45,737 bases of DNA from Ruminococcus sp. Its GTDB lineage: Bacteria; Bacillota; Clostridia; Oscillospirales; Ruminococcaceae. Positions 26,062 through 33,351 of this stretch are shown piece by piece. The notes below the pieces were generated by a model. The model did no database searches. It had not been told where the DNA came from and saw only the letters and a list, made by a program, of their open reading frames with translations. The stretch is from assembly GCA_017960805.1 (NCBI GenBank), contig JAGCYM010000105.1, positions 1 through 45,737 on the forward strand, in the 5' to 3' direction. Position 1 is the stretch's first letter; each line of letters opens with the position of its first letter. Position numbers and translations under genes: made by a program.

Positions 26062-29000
26062 ATGATAACTAACAAATCTGCTTTCTTAAAGATTGCTGAA
26101 GCTTTGCTGGTAGAATATACCAGTGTATACTATATCGATGCAAAAACAAATGAATATCAGTGGTATTCTTCCGATGCTGAATTTCAGTCCCTTCACATAG
26201 AGCAGGGCGGATGGGACTTTTTCAAAAATCTTAAGAGAGATGCCGATAAAGTTATATATGAGGAAGATAAGCATATTTTCATGCAGGATTTCCAGAAGGA
26301 GAATCTTCTTTCTCTTGTTGGCAAGGGGGATAAGCGGAGAATAGAATACCGCCTTATGATCGACGGCAAGCCTGTGTACCATGCCCTGAGCCTTATAAGA
26401 GGTGCGGACGGTACTGACGACTATTTCATTCTCGGTGTAAAGAATATTGACGAGGAAGTCAGAGGGCGTCATCAGGCTGAAAAGTTTGAGCAGGAACGTG
26501 AGATATACAACCAGATCGCCGAAAGTCTTGCCGTTCACTTTGATACACTTTATTATGTTGATATGGAGACGAATGAGTACTTCGAGTATTCTTCCGCAGA
26601 TACATACAAGAGCTTAAATATTCCGACAAGGGGCTCCGATTTTTTCATCGAGAGCATGAAAAATCTGAAGAAATATGTTCATCCGGATGATCAGGAAAGG
26701 GTCATCCCGCTGTTTGAAAAAAACGCAATACTTATGAACCTTAAGAATTCCAGATTGTTCAGTGCAACCTACAGGCTAATTATGGCGGGTAATGTAATGC
26801 AATGCCGATGTGTTCAGATCTGGGCAAGCGATAAGAAGCATATAATTGTAGGCATTGAGAACATCAATGATGAGGTGAATGCACAGGAAGCCTTCGAGGA
26901 AGCAAAGAAGCAAAGTGTTACATATGGACAGATCATCGAGAGTCTTGCTATTCGCTATGATGTAATCTACTATGTCAACGGAGAGACAGGCGAGTATACC
27001 AAGTATTCTTCGGATGCTATTTCAACCGGCCAATCATCGCGTTTTGAAGGTAAGAATTTCTTTATTGAAGCTGTCAGACTCATCAACAAATATGTTCACG
27101 CTGAAGATAAAGACAGAATACTGTCAATGATCGATAAGGACTATATTATTACTGCTTTAGGAAACAGCAAACAGTACAGTGAGAATTACAGAAATCTTGC
27201 AAACAATGGGATGAAATACGGAAGGATCACTGTTATGCGTTCCAATGACAATGTACATTTTATTGTGGGACTTGAAAACATTGATGAAGAGGTCAAGAAG
27301 GAACAGGAGCAGATCGAGGCGCTCAATCATGCAAATGAGCTTGCAAGGCGTGACGGCCTGACCGGCACAAGAAATATGACAGCCTTCTGCGAGTTTGAAG
27401 ATTCTATCCAGAACAGCATTGACAGTGGTATGGGACATTCCCCGTTCGCTATTGTCATATGTGATATCAATGACCTTAAGTATATCAATGATACCAAGGG
27501 ACATAAAGCAGGTGATGAGTATATCAGATCATCCTGCAGAATGATATGCGGTATTTTTGCTCACAGTCCTGTTTTCAGGATCGGTGGAGATGAATTTGCT
27601 GTTGTTCTTGTAGGAAACGACTATGAGAAACGAATTTCTCTTGTTGAGGTGCTGCGAGGAAGAGCACGCCAGAACCTCGAAAGTAAAGATGGTCCTGTTG
27701 TAGCTGTTGGAATAGGTATATATGACAGGATGAACGACAAAAAGGTCTCGGATGTTTTCGAACGGGCTGATGAAGCCATGTATAGAGATAAGCAGTCTCT
27801 GAAATCAGGACAGATTGTAACTGCGATCGAAAGTAAGAAGGAGACTGTTACGCAGATCCCGGCAGAGCGCAAAAGAATTTTGGACGGTATGTTCGAAATG
27901 AACTGTATATCCGCAGAGGGAATGTACGTATTTATTTGCGATATGAAGTATGATTATTCCAGATGGTCAAAAGCAGCTGTAGATTCCTACGGCCTTCCGT
28001 CAGAGTATATGTATGGCGCTGGTGAGATTTGGGAGGAGCATATCCATGAGGAGGACAAAGAGGCATATCGCAGAGGTATTGCTGATATTTTCGCCGGAAA
28101 CCTCAGCGGTCACGATATGCAGTACAGAGCAAGAAGGATAAACGGTGAATATAATGTCTGCACCTGCCGCGGCATTGTACTCAAGGAAGAGAATGGTGAA
28201 CCAGAGTACTTTGTTGGTACAATCAGGGATCACGGCGTACAGAGCAATATAGACAGCCTTACAGGACTCAGGAATCAGTATGGTTTTTTCGAGGATGTAC
28301 AGACTAATATTGTTAAGAATAAGCCGATGCAGATCGCACTCCTGGGAATTGCGAAGTTTTCCGAGATAAACGAGATCTATGGTTACCATTTCGGAAATCT
28401 TGTACTTCAGAAGCTAAGTCGTTTCCTTTTCGATTATGCTGGCAACAGAGCGAGTGTATTCAGGTTAGACGGTACGAAGTTTGCTGTTCTCAGTACCAAT
28501 TTAACTACTGTTGACGAAGTGATAGCGATATATAATGATCTGCGTTCCACCTTAAGAGAAGGCATTCTTATTGATGACAAGAAAATAATGCTTGAACTGA
28601 ACAGCGGGCTTATTGAAATTGACAATTTCAATATCGATACACAGACAATCATGACCTGCCTTTCTTTTGCTTATAATGAGTCAAAAATTAAAAAGCACGG
28701 AGACATGGTCGTATTTAACGATGACCTCAGCAGCGGGAACAAACAGAAAGTTGAGAAATTCCATTCTATCAGAGCATCAATCACTCAGGGCTTTAATGGT
28801 TTTTACCTTATGTATCAACCGGTAGTTGATGCGAAGACGGAGCAGCTGATAGGTGCTGAGGCACTTCTTAGGTGGAAAAGTGAAGAATATGGTATTGTCC
28901 CTCCGGATCAGTTTATCCCTCTTCTAGAACAGGATCCTCTTTTCCCGTCTCTGGGAGAATGGATAATCGAAACCGCGATCAGAGATGCAGGAGAGATAAT

Positions 29001-29514
29001 TAAGAACAATCCGGATTTCGTTATCAATGTCAATGTATCTTATTCTCAGGTTGAAAAGGCGGATTTTGCTGATATGGTAATGGATATACTTGATAAGTCG
29101 TGCTATCCTCCTGAGCAGCTATGTCTTGAAATGACTGAAAGATGCAGGCTTCTGGATACTGATCTTCTCAGGAATACTGTATGCAGCCTGAAAAGCAGAG
29201 GTGTGAAGGTCGCTCTCGACGACTTCGGGACTGGTTTTTCATCTGTCGGGATAGTTAAGGATCTTCCCTTGGATACAGTAAAATTTGACAGGAGTCTTGT
29301 TCGTAATATAGAAAACAGTGCCAGAGATTCGGAACTGATAAAGACACTTGTAATGATGGCGAATACCTGTGGAGCGTCTGTCTGTATTGAGGGAATAGAG
29401 ACTTCAGCTATGGCCGAGATACTCAGACAATTTGATGTTAACAGTTTCCAGGGATATTATTATTCAAAGCCTTTGGTATATGAAGATTTCCAGAAATGGA
29501 GAAAAATTGAGTAA
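26062..29514 (+). CDS. multi-PAS GGDEF/EAL c-di-GMP protein
   Basis: 1150 residues, apparently cytoplasmic. Three tandem PAS-like repeats of about 130 residues open the protein, each with YY(I/V)(D/N)..T.EY..YSS and ending VG..NI(D/N)(D/E)EV. A GGDEF domain follows (RDGLTGTRN, then FRIGGDEFAVVL intact). Next come another PAS (WSKAAVDSYGLPSEYMYG), a second GGDEF that is degenerate (FRLDGTKFAVLS), and an EAL domain that keeps its catalytic residues: GAEALLRW, INVNVSYSQ, CLEMTER, DDFGTGFSS, VKFDRSLV, EGIET and QGYYYSKPL. It may both make and break c-di-GMP under control of the PAS sensors. Start ATG 26062 chosen for GGAG eight bases upstream; two upstream in-frame ATGs lack spacing. Confidence 0.9.
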   Translation: MITNKSAFLKIAEALLVEYTSVYYIDAKTNEYQWYSSDAEFQSLHIEQGGWDFFKNLKRDADKVIYEEDKHIFMQDFQKENLLSLVGKGDKRRIEYRLMIDGKPVYHALSLIRGADGTDDYFILGVKNIDEEVRGRHQAEKFEQEREIYNQIAESLAVHFDTLYYVDMETNEYFEYSSADTYKSLNIPTRGSDFFIESMKNLKKYVHPDDQERVIPLFEKNAILMNLKNSRLFSATYRLIMAGNVMQCRCVQIWASDKKHIIVGIENINDEVNAQEAFEEAKKQSVTYGQIIESLAIRYDVIYYVNGETGEYTKYSSDAISTGQSSRFEGKNFFIEAVRLINKYVHAEDKDRILSMIDKDYIITALGNSKQYSENYRNLANNGMKYGRITVMRSNDNVHFIVGLENIDEEVKKEQEQIEALNHANELARRDGLTGTRNMTAFCEFEDSIQNSIDSGMGHSPFAIVICDINDLKYINDTKGHKAGDEYIRSSCRMICGIFAHSPVFRIGGDEFAVVLVGNDYEKRISLVEVLRGRARQNLESKDGPVVAVGIGIYDRMNDKKVSDVFERADEAMYRDKQSLKSGQIVTAIESKKETVTQIPAERKRILDGMFEMNCISAEGMYVFICDMKYDYSRWSKAAVDSYGLPSEYMYGAGEIWEEHIHEEDKEAYRRGIADIFAGNLSGHDMQYRARRINGEYNVCTCRGIVLKEENGEPEYFVGTIRDHGVQSNIDSLTGLRNQYGFFEDVQTNIVKNKPMQIALLGIAKFSEINEIYGYHFGNLVLQKLSRFLFDYAGNRASVFRLDGTKFAVLSTNLTTVDEVIAIYNDLRSTLREGILIDDKKIMLELNSGLIEIDNFNIDTQTIMTCLSFAYNESKIKKHGDMVVFNDDLSSGNKQKVEKFHSIRASITQGFNGFYLMYQPVVDAKTEQLIGAEALLRWKSEEYGIVPPDQFIPLLEQDPLFPSLGEWIIETAIRDAGEIIKNNPDFVINVNVSYSQVEKADFADMVMDILDKSCYPPEQLCLEMTERCRLLDTDLLRNTVCSLKSRGVKVALDDFGTGFSSVGIVKDLPLDTVKFDRSLVRNIENSARDSELIKTLVMMANTCGASVCIEGIETSAMAEILRQFDVNSFQGYYYSKPLVYEDFQKWRKIE

Positions 29515-29540
29515 TGCCAGATGCAGGTGCGGTCACACAA

Positions 29541-29603
29541 TTTCATAGGAGAAAAATAAAAATGCTTTTTGAAATCTTTTCTCTATGAAATATTGTTTTT
29601 TGA
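29541..29603 (+). terminator. terminator after the GGDEF/EAL gene
   Basis: TTTCATAGGAGAAAA (29541-29555) pairs with TTTTCTCTATGAAA (29577-29590) with one bulged base, followed by TATTGTTTTTTG. Confidence 0.7.
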
Positions 29604-29669
29604 TAGCATATGCTTGGGGAAAATCGTATTTGAAGCACAGGCGGGGAGCGCCTGATATCGGAGGGAAAT

Positions 29670-30845
29670 ATGAAATTTGATCCTGATGCAATGAATTATG
29701 TTTTCAGTACTGAGCAGGAACTGACTATTGAGGAAACCGCCAAGCTGCGATCGAAGCTGATGGAGAATGCGTTCAGGCCTATATCCGGTGAAAACTCATC
29801 GCCTTTAAAGATTATTATTGCAGCGGTGATATTCACGATTTTCCTTTTAGCGTTTATTATTTCTGCTGTCACTGGTCATGTATTGATCACGATATTCATC
29901 TTCGGACTGATGTTCACTATAGGCGGACTGATTATTCTCATTTCCAAGCCGAAGGATTTTTACAGTGCTGATCATAATTATCTCAAGCCAAAGCAGAATG
30001 GTTTATTTGTTTTTCTGCTGGGAATAGTGATAATGTCCGCTCCTTTGCTAATCAATTATTCTACCAAGAGAGAGCTGCCTCTGAGCAAGGGGAATATCTT
30101 TGTAATAATGTTCGGATGCTGTTTTGCACTTGCGGGAGGATATTTCATGCTTTCTGAAATAACAGGGTTGTTTAAGTCTTCCAGAGGTTACGGAGAAGAG
30201 ACTGAGGGTGAATGTATAGGCTATGTCCGTAGCTTCCACACTTCTCATGAAACGCACCACAGAACATTGGTGACTTCTCCGGTCTATGAATACTATCATG
30301 ACGGCCAGCTTCTTCAGGCTATCGGAAATGAGGTGTATCTTGGCACTGCGCCGATAGCTCTAGGAGAACACATGACACTTAACATAGATCCAAAGGATCC
30401 ATATTCGATATTTGAACTGAACGAGAACAAAAAGCTAGCTCCGTCAATTATTGGCATTTGTTTTCCGTTATTATTTGTTATAGTGGGAATTGTGCTTATC
30501 TGGTACGGCGCGACACATCATATTGAGCTTTCGAATCAGGCTGTTTCTGATGGTAAGTCAATAATCACTGACAGCTATATTCAGAAAAAATTTGGCCTTG
30601 GTGAGGGCGAATGGTCCATAGCTGAATACACTGTTACACAGATTACTGATAATAGTGATGGTTCATGTACTATTGAGCTTTCAAACGGTTCATTCAGAAC
30701 TGATCCTGAAGGAGACTTCAGGAACAGTCATAGTGTCGGCTATAAGTTCTATGAGCTTACTGACAGCAACGGTACTCCTGTAGCATCATTCAGTTCAGAT
30801 AATTGGAAATATGCTGGTAGCAAGGATTGTATATCGTATGAATAG
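29670..30845 (+). CDS. membrane protein with DUF3592-like domain
   Basis: 391 residues. Hydrophobic segments lie at about 46-70, 72-92, 112-130, 140-160 and 258-280. Between the fourth and fifth is a soluble segment, GECIGYVRSFHTSHETHH... SPVYEYYHDGQLL... GEHMTLNIDPKDPYSIF, which has the outline of DUF3592 domains. The C-terminal 110 residues are predicted outside the membrane and resemble nothing I know. Function unknown. GGAGGG lies six bases before ATG 29670. It stands alone between a terminator and an AT-rich region. Confidence 0.7.
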   Translation: MKFDPDAMNYVFSTEQELTIEETAKLRSKLMENAFRPISGENSSPLKIIIAAVIFTIFLLAFIISAVTGHVLITIFIFGLMFTIGGLIILISKPKDFYSADHNYLKPKQNGLFVFLLGIVIMSAPLLINYSTKRELPLSKGNIFVIMFGCCFALAGGYFMLSEITGLFKSSRGYGEETEGECIGYVRSFHTSHETHHRTLVTSPVYEYYHDGQLLQAIGNEVYLGTAPIALGEHMTLNIDPKDPYSIFELNENKKLAPSIIGICFPLLFVIVGIVLIWYGATHHIELSNQAVSDGKSIITDSYIQKKFGLGEGEWSIAEYTVTQITDNSDGSCTIELSNGSFRTDPEGDFRNSHSVGYKFYELTDSNGTPVASFSSDNWKYAGSKDCISYE

Positions 30846-31031
30846 AAGAAATTATTTGTGTATGTGACGGGATTGCATGTGATATGACTAAATCCTCCAG
30901 CAAACGAATGATTTGCGATGGAAGATTCAAAATGGTATATGATGCTTCTTACTTGATTGAAGATGAATGCTTGCCTTGAATGGAAAAGACAAAGCTGTTC
31001 GAAGTTGAGAATATAATATGGAGATTATAAT

Positions 31032-31376
31032 ATGAATCAATATGGATATCCAGAAAGTGATTGGAAGCTATATAGGCAGAAAATCGCTGACTGGCAGGAG
31101 AATTATATGGAGAAGCTTTGCAAGGAGTATATTGAATTATTGAGCTCGGATAAGCTTCCGTCAGATAGATTCTGGGAATTGTACAAACGGATAAATGCAG
31201 ATAAGCAGGATACTGGCGTAGTAACTAAGAATTCGCGTTCAAATATGATTAAAAATATACTGGAGCTACTTAGTGAGAATGCAATCACACTTGATGACTT
31301 AAGTGATTTCAGTGAAGAACTACTTGAGAAAGTTAAGTGCTTGTATAATAATTACTACAATAATCCTGAAATTTGA
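31032..31376 (+). CDS. hypothetical protein, 114 residues
   Basis: A charged, mostly helical cytoplasmic protein with many Lys, Glu, Tyr and Trp residues (YPESDWKLYRQKIADWQENY). No family recognised with confidence. GGAG at 31020-31023 is correctly spaced and the frame has no rare features, so it is probably expressed. It lies at the start of the debris-rich region and has low-GC codon use. Confidence 0.55.
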   Translation: MNQYGYPESDWKLYRQKIADWQENYMEKLCKEYIELLSSDKLPSDRFWELYKRINADKQDTGVVTKNSRSNMIKNILELLSENAITLDDLSDFSEELLEKVKCLYNNYYNNPEI

Positions 31377-31435
31377 TTTTTAGCATAAACCGATAACAGT
31401 AAAATAATTAGAATGTGTGCTAAAGAGGAAAGAGA

Positions 31436-31601
31436 ATGAACGAATTGTCGAAATATCTGTGTTTACTTCTTCGACATCAGCCTGAGAAAGCTGAGCTTGA
31501 TCTAGATAAACACGGCTGGAGTAGCGGTTGAACAGCTGATTAGGGGAGTTAATCATCATACTGGTTACTATCTGACAGAAGACAATTTGAATCTGATTTG
31601 A
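31436..31601 (+). pseudogene. kptA: kptA remnant (RNA 2'-phosphotransferase), frameshifted and truncated
   Basis: Frame 1 from ATG 31436 gives LSKYLCLLLRHQPEKAEL and DKHGWSS, the start of the Tpt1/KptA family, then stops at 31531. Shifting one base at about 31526 continues the same protein: VEQLIRGVNHHTGYYLTEDN, ending at 31601. Full-length KptA has about 180 residues; only the first 55 remain here, so it is broken twice, by a single extra G and by loss of the last two thirds. KptA removes the 2'-phosphate left at RNA splice junctions using NAD. A ribosome binding site (AGAGGAAAGAG) is still present. Confidence 0.72.
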
Positions 31602-31620
31602 AAACAAGGAGAAAATAGTT

Positions 31621-31848
31621 ATGTGTATGTTTGGGAAGAATAAGAACTATACCGAGTCAACGCCCCCCCATGTTGTAAACTATAAGGACTGCTTTATCAT
31701 CATAAGAAATGCTCCTTGCCTTGAGTGCAAGCAGTGCGGTGAAAAGTACTATACTGACGAGGCCACTGAAAAAATTGAAAGAATCGTAGAGACAGCCCAA
31801 AAGCTCATGCAGGAGATATCTGTTGAAGATTATAAGACCGCAGCCTGA
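31621..31848 (+). CDS. YgiT/MqsA-type zinc-finger protein, orphan and degenerate
   Basis: 75 residues. The middle reads VVNYKDCFIIIRNAPCLECKQCGEKYYTDEATEKIERIVE, typical of YgiT-type zinc-finger proteins, which are often antitoxins paired with a small RNase or DUF4258 toxin. The second CX2C (CLECKQC) is present. In the first, the usual CX2C is reduced to CMFG, so one zinc ligand is missing. No toxin gene is adjacent; the upstream neighbour is the kptA remnant. AAGGAG precedes ATG 31621 and a terminator follows at once. It may be an orphan antitoxin in decay. Confidence 0.72.
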   Translation: MCMFGKNKNYTESTPPHVVNYKDCFIIIRNAPCLECKQCGEKYYTDEATEKIERIVETAQKLMQEISVEDYKTAA

Positions 31849-31856
31849 ATAAAACG

Positions 31857-31886
31857 AAAGCCATCTCGATAGAGGTGGCTTTTTTA
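31857..31886 (+). terminator. rho-independent terminator after the zinc-finger gene
   Basis: AAAGCCATCTC (31857-31867) pairs with GAGGTGGCTTT (31872-31882), ending in TTTTTT. Confidence 0.85.
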
Positions 31887-31889
31887 GGA

Positions 31890-32016
31890 GTGTGTCGGGC
31901 ATGACACACAGCCAGTCGGTAAAAGTCCGACCACAGGTAGTTACCGTCAAGTGTAGTGAACCACAAGTCGAAAGCCGTGAGGCTGGGATGGAGAAAGTGG
32001 TGTAGCGATCTCCTTT
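31890..32016 (+). mobile_element. group II intron-like 5' fragment
   Basis: The segment opens GTGTGTCGGGCATGACACAC and continues with AGTCGGTAAAAGTCCGAC and GGAGAAAGTGGTGTAGCGA. It resembles domain I at the 5' end of bacterial group II introns (GTGYG start, short stem, then paired GTCGG/CCGAC). It begins four bases after the T-run of the preceding terminator, which is where class C introns insert. No reverse-transcriptase frame follows in the next 1.3 kb, so only a fragment is left. Identification is by resemblance, not by alignment. Confidence 0.5.
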
Positions 32017-32046
32017 CAGATAATAATCACATTCATCTAATTTTAG

Positions 32047-32161
32047 GAGGTGGCGAAGTGGACACGCCTGTAAGAATAAGGGTTGCCTGATTTTCAGGTG
32101 GAAACTTAAATACCAATCTTCTTACGAAGCCCACACCTCTTTAAGATGGGGGAGAGTTCAC
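32047..32161 (+). mobile_element. second IS200/IS605-type right end (solo)
   Basis: Ends GAAGCCCACACC, a short hairpin, GGGGGAGAGTTCAC at 32125-32161, the same layout as the element at 1-140. Upstream GTAAGA (from about 32070) pairs with TCTTAC ahead of GAAGCCC, consistent with a folded scaffold. No tnpA or tnpB remains. It directly abuts the interrupted AlbA_2-type gene. Confidence 0.5.
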
Positions 32162-32213
32162 TTCTATCACTCTTAAATTCATTATGCAAATCTTCTATAA
32201 ATCCAATATTCAT
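32106..32213 (-). pseudogene. 5' stump of an AlbA_2-domain gene
   Basis: From ATG (complement of 32211-32213) the minus strand reads MNIGFIEDLHNEFKSDRS and then leaves the family after about 20 residues, stopping at 32106. The EFKSDRS opening is that of AlbA_2 (Schlafen-type) putative DNA-binding/ATPase proteins, which normally have several hundred residues. The break coincides with the right end of the IS-like element at 32161, so insertion and deletion there probably destroyed the gene. Confidence 0.55.
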
Positions 32214-32225
32214 TGAAACACCTCA

Positions 32226-32247
32226 TTTAACACACGCGTGCGTTAAA
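32226..32247. promoter_or_regulatory. operator-like palindrome before the AlbA_2 stump
   Basis: TTTAACACACG (32226-32236) and CGTGCGTTAAA (32237-32247) form a 22-bp inverted repeat with one mismatched pair, 13 bases upstream of the minus-strand ATG. The position in the leader suggests an operator, perhaps for autoregulation by the lost gene. Confidence 0.55.
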
Positions 32248-32837
32248 AAAAGTATTCTATCTTAACATATAAAATGCTATATTGAAAAAAGGAGTGAAAT
32301 TAGTGTTACAGTTCTGACTTATTGTTCATTACGTTCAATAAATATCGCAGTATGAAAGGTAAACACACCACTTAATAAAGTGACAACGAATCGCTGTATT
32401 TATATACTATAATTGTAAATTATTACAAATTTTTGTTGTGCTGTAAAGACCAATATCTGAAAATAAAGACCAAATAAAGGCCAAAACCAAAATTGGAAAA
32501 ATAAACACTCGGAAACAACGTATCTACGCTGTTTTCAAGCACAGTCAAAAGTGACCCATACGGGAATTGAAAATCTCGGCGCACTTTTCGTGTCTTGTCG
32601 AGATATGCGGAAATACCTGAAAATACGGCATTTCAGAACAATCTACAAAAGTCCGTTTATGCTGTTTTTTGCTAAGTTTTTGCACCCTTAGCGGACAAAT
32701 AGCGGACAAAAAGCATTCGACATACCCTTGTACTTATTCGTTTTTCACCGATGTGCAGATCATATCAGCGGACAAAATGAGTCAATTATTATCAACGCTC
32801 GCTGATACATCTGAACAGTAAGTAGGAGGCTTTTTTT
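32248..32837. other. AT-rich non-coding stretch with repeated AGCGGACAAA
   Basis: No gene recognised. Three copies of AGCGGACAAA lie at 32690-32699, 32701-32710 and 32767-32776, the first two forming an 11-bp tandem repeat. They may be part of an old attachment or integrase-binding region, but nothing shows this directly. Confidence 0.45.
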
Positions 32838-32936
32838 ATGAGCAGATATTTAAAAATTTATTATATGGTAGCCGAATCTCAGTCTGCGGAGAAAGAAATG
32901 ATGATGAATGTCATTATGAATTGTATCGGTAAATAA
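32838..32936 (+). CDS. possible 32-residue small protein
   Basis: ATG 32838 follows TAGGAGG with a seven-T spacer. The 32-codon frame begins MSRYLKIYYMVAESQS and has a Met-rich, Lys-poor second half. A strong terminator starts six bases after its stop. RBS, compact frame and terminator make a tidy unit, though no promoter or homologue was recognised. It could instead be the leader of an RNA. Confidence 0.45.
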   Translation: MSRYLKIYYMVAESQSAEKEMMMNVIMNCIGK

Positions 32937-32941
32937 AAATT

Positions 32942-32979
32942 ATCAGCTGTATCTTAAAAAAGTTACAGCTGATTTTTTT
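32942..32979 (+). terminator. rho-independent terminator after the small ORF
   Basis: Perfect 10-bp stem ATCAGCTGTA/TACAGCTGAT (32942-32951, 32964-32973), followed by TTTTTT. Confidence 0.9.
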
Positions 32980-33237
32980 CTCTCCAATCAGAGAGGGATT
33001 TTTGAAATAAGAAAGATTGAAAAACGTATAGTATTTTAATTTATATACTACAAGTATTAAAAAATTCTGAAATTATATTTTGAAGCCAAAGAATATATAC
33101 GGTGCAGAAAATAATTTTGTTAAAAAATAAGAAATAATACGTTCATATTTAGTTGTAAGAAATAACGAAAATATTTGTCGTAACTTGTTGTGACTTACAA
33201 AATTCACTGCGTTATAATATTTTTATGAGGTTATATA

Positions 33238-33266
33238 TTGACAAAATGTATTCACACGGTTACAAT
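33238..33266 (+). promoter_or_regulatory. sigma-A promoter of the pilus locus
   Basis: TTGACA (33238-33243), 17-bp spacer, TACAAT (33261-33266), 86 bases before the adhesin start. A further TATAAT lies at 33213-33218 with a poor -35. Confidence 0.7.
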
Positions 33267-33351
33267 AAAGCATACGATAAAGACAAAAATTTTATGCTTG
33301 AAATGTAGATAAGATAAAATAGTTACTTATATCGTTAAAGAGGTGAAGCTT

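Noticed and set aside
30884-30979. A 31-codon plus-strand frame (MTKSSSKRMICDGRF...) between the DUF3592-like gene and the 114-residue protein
   Set aside because: No ribosome binding site, no family resemblance and no continuation; it may be a gene fragment but nothing supports a call.
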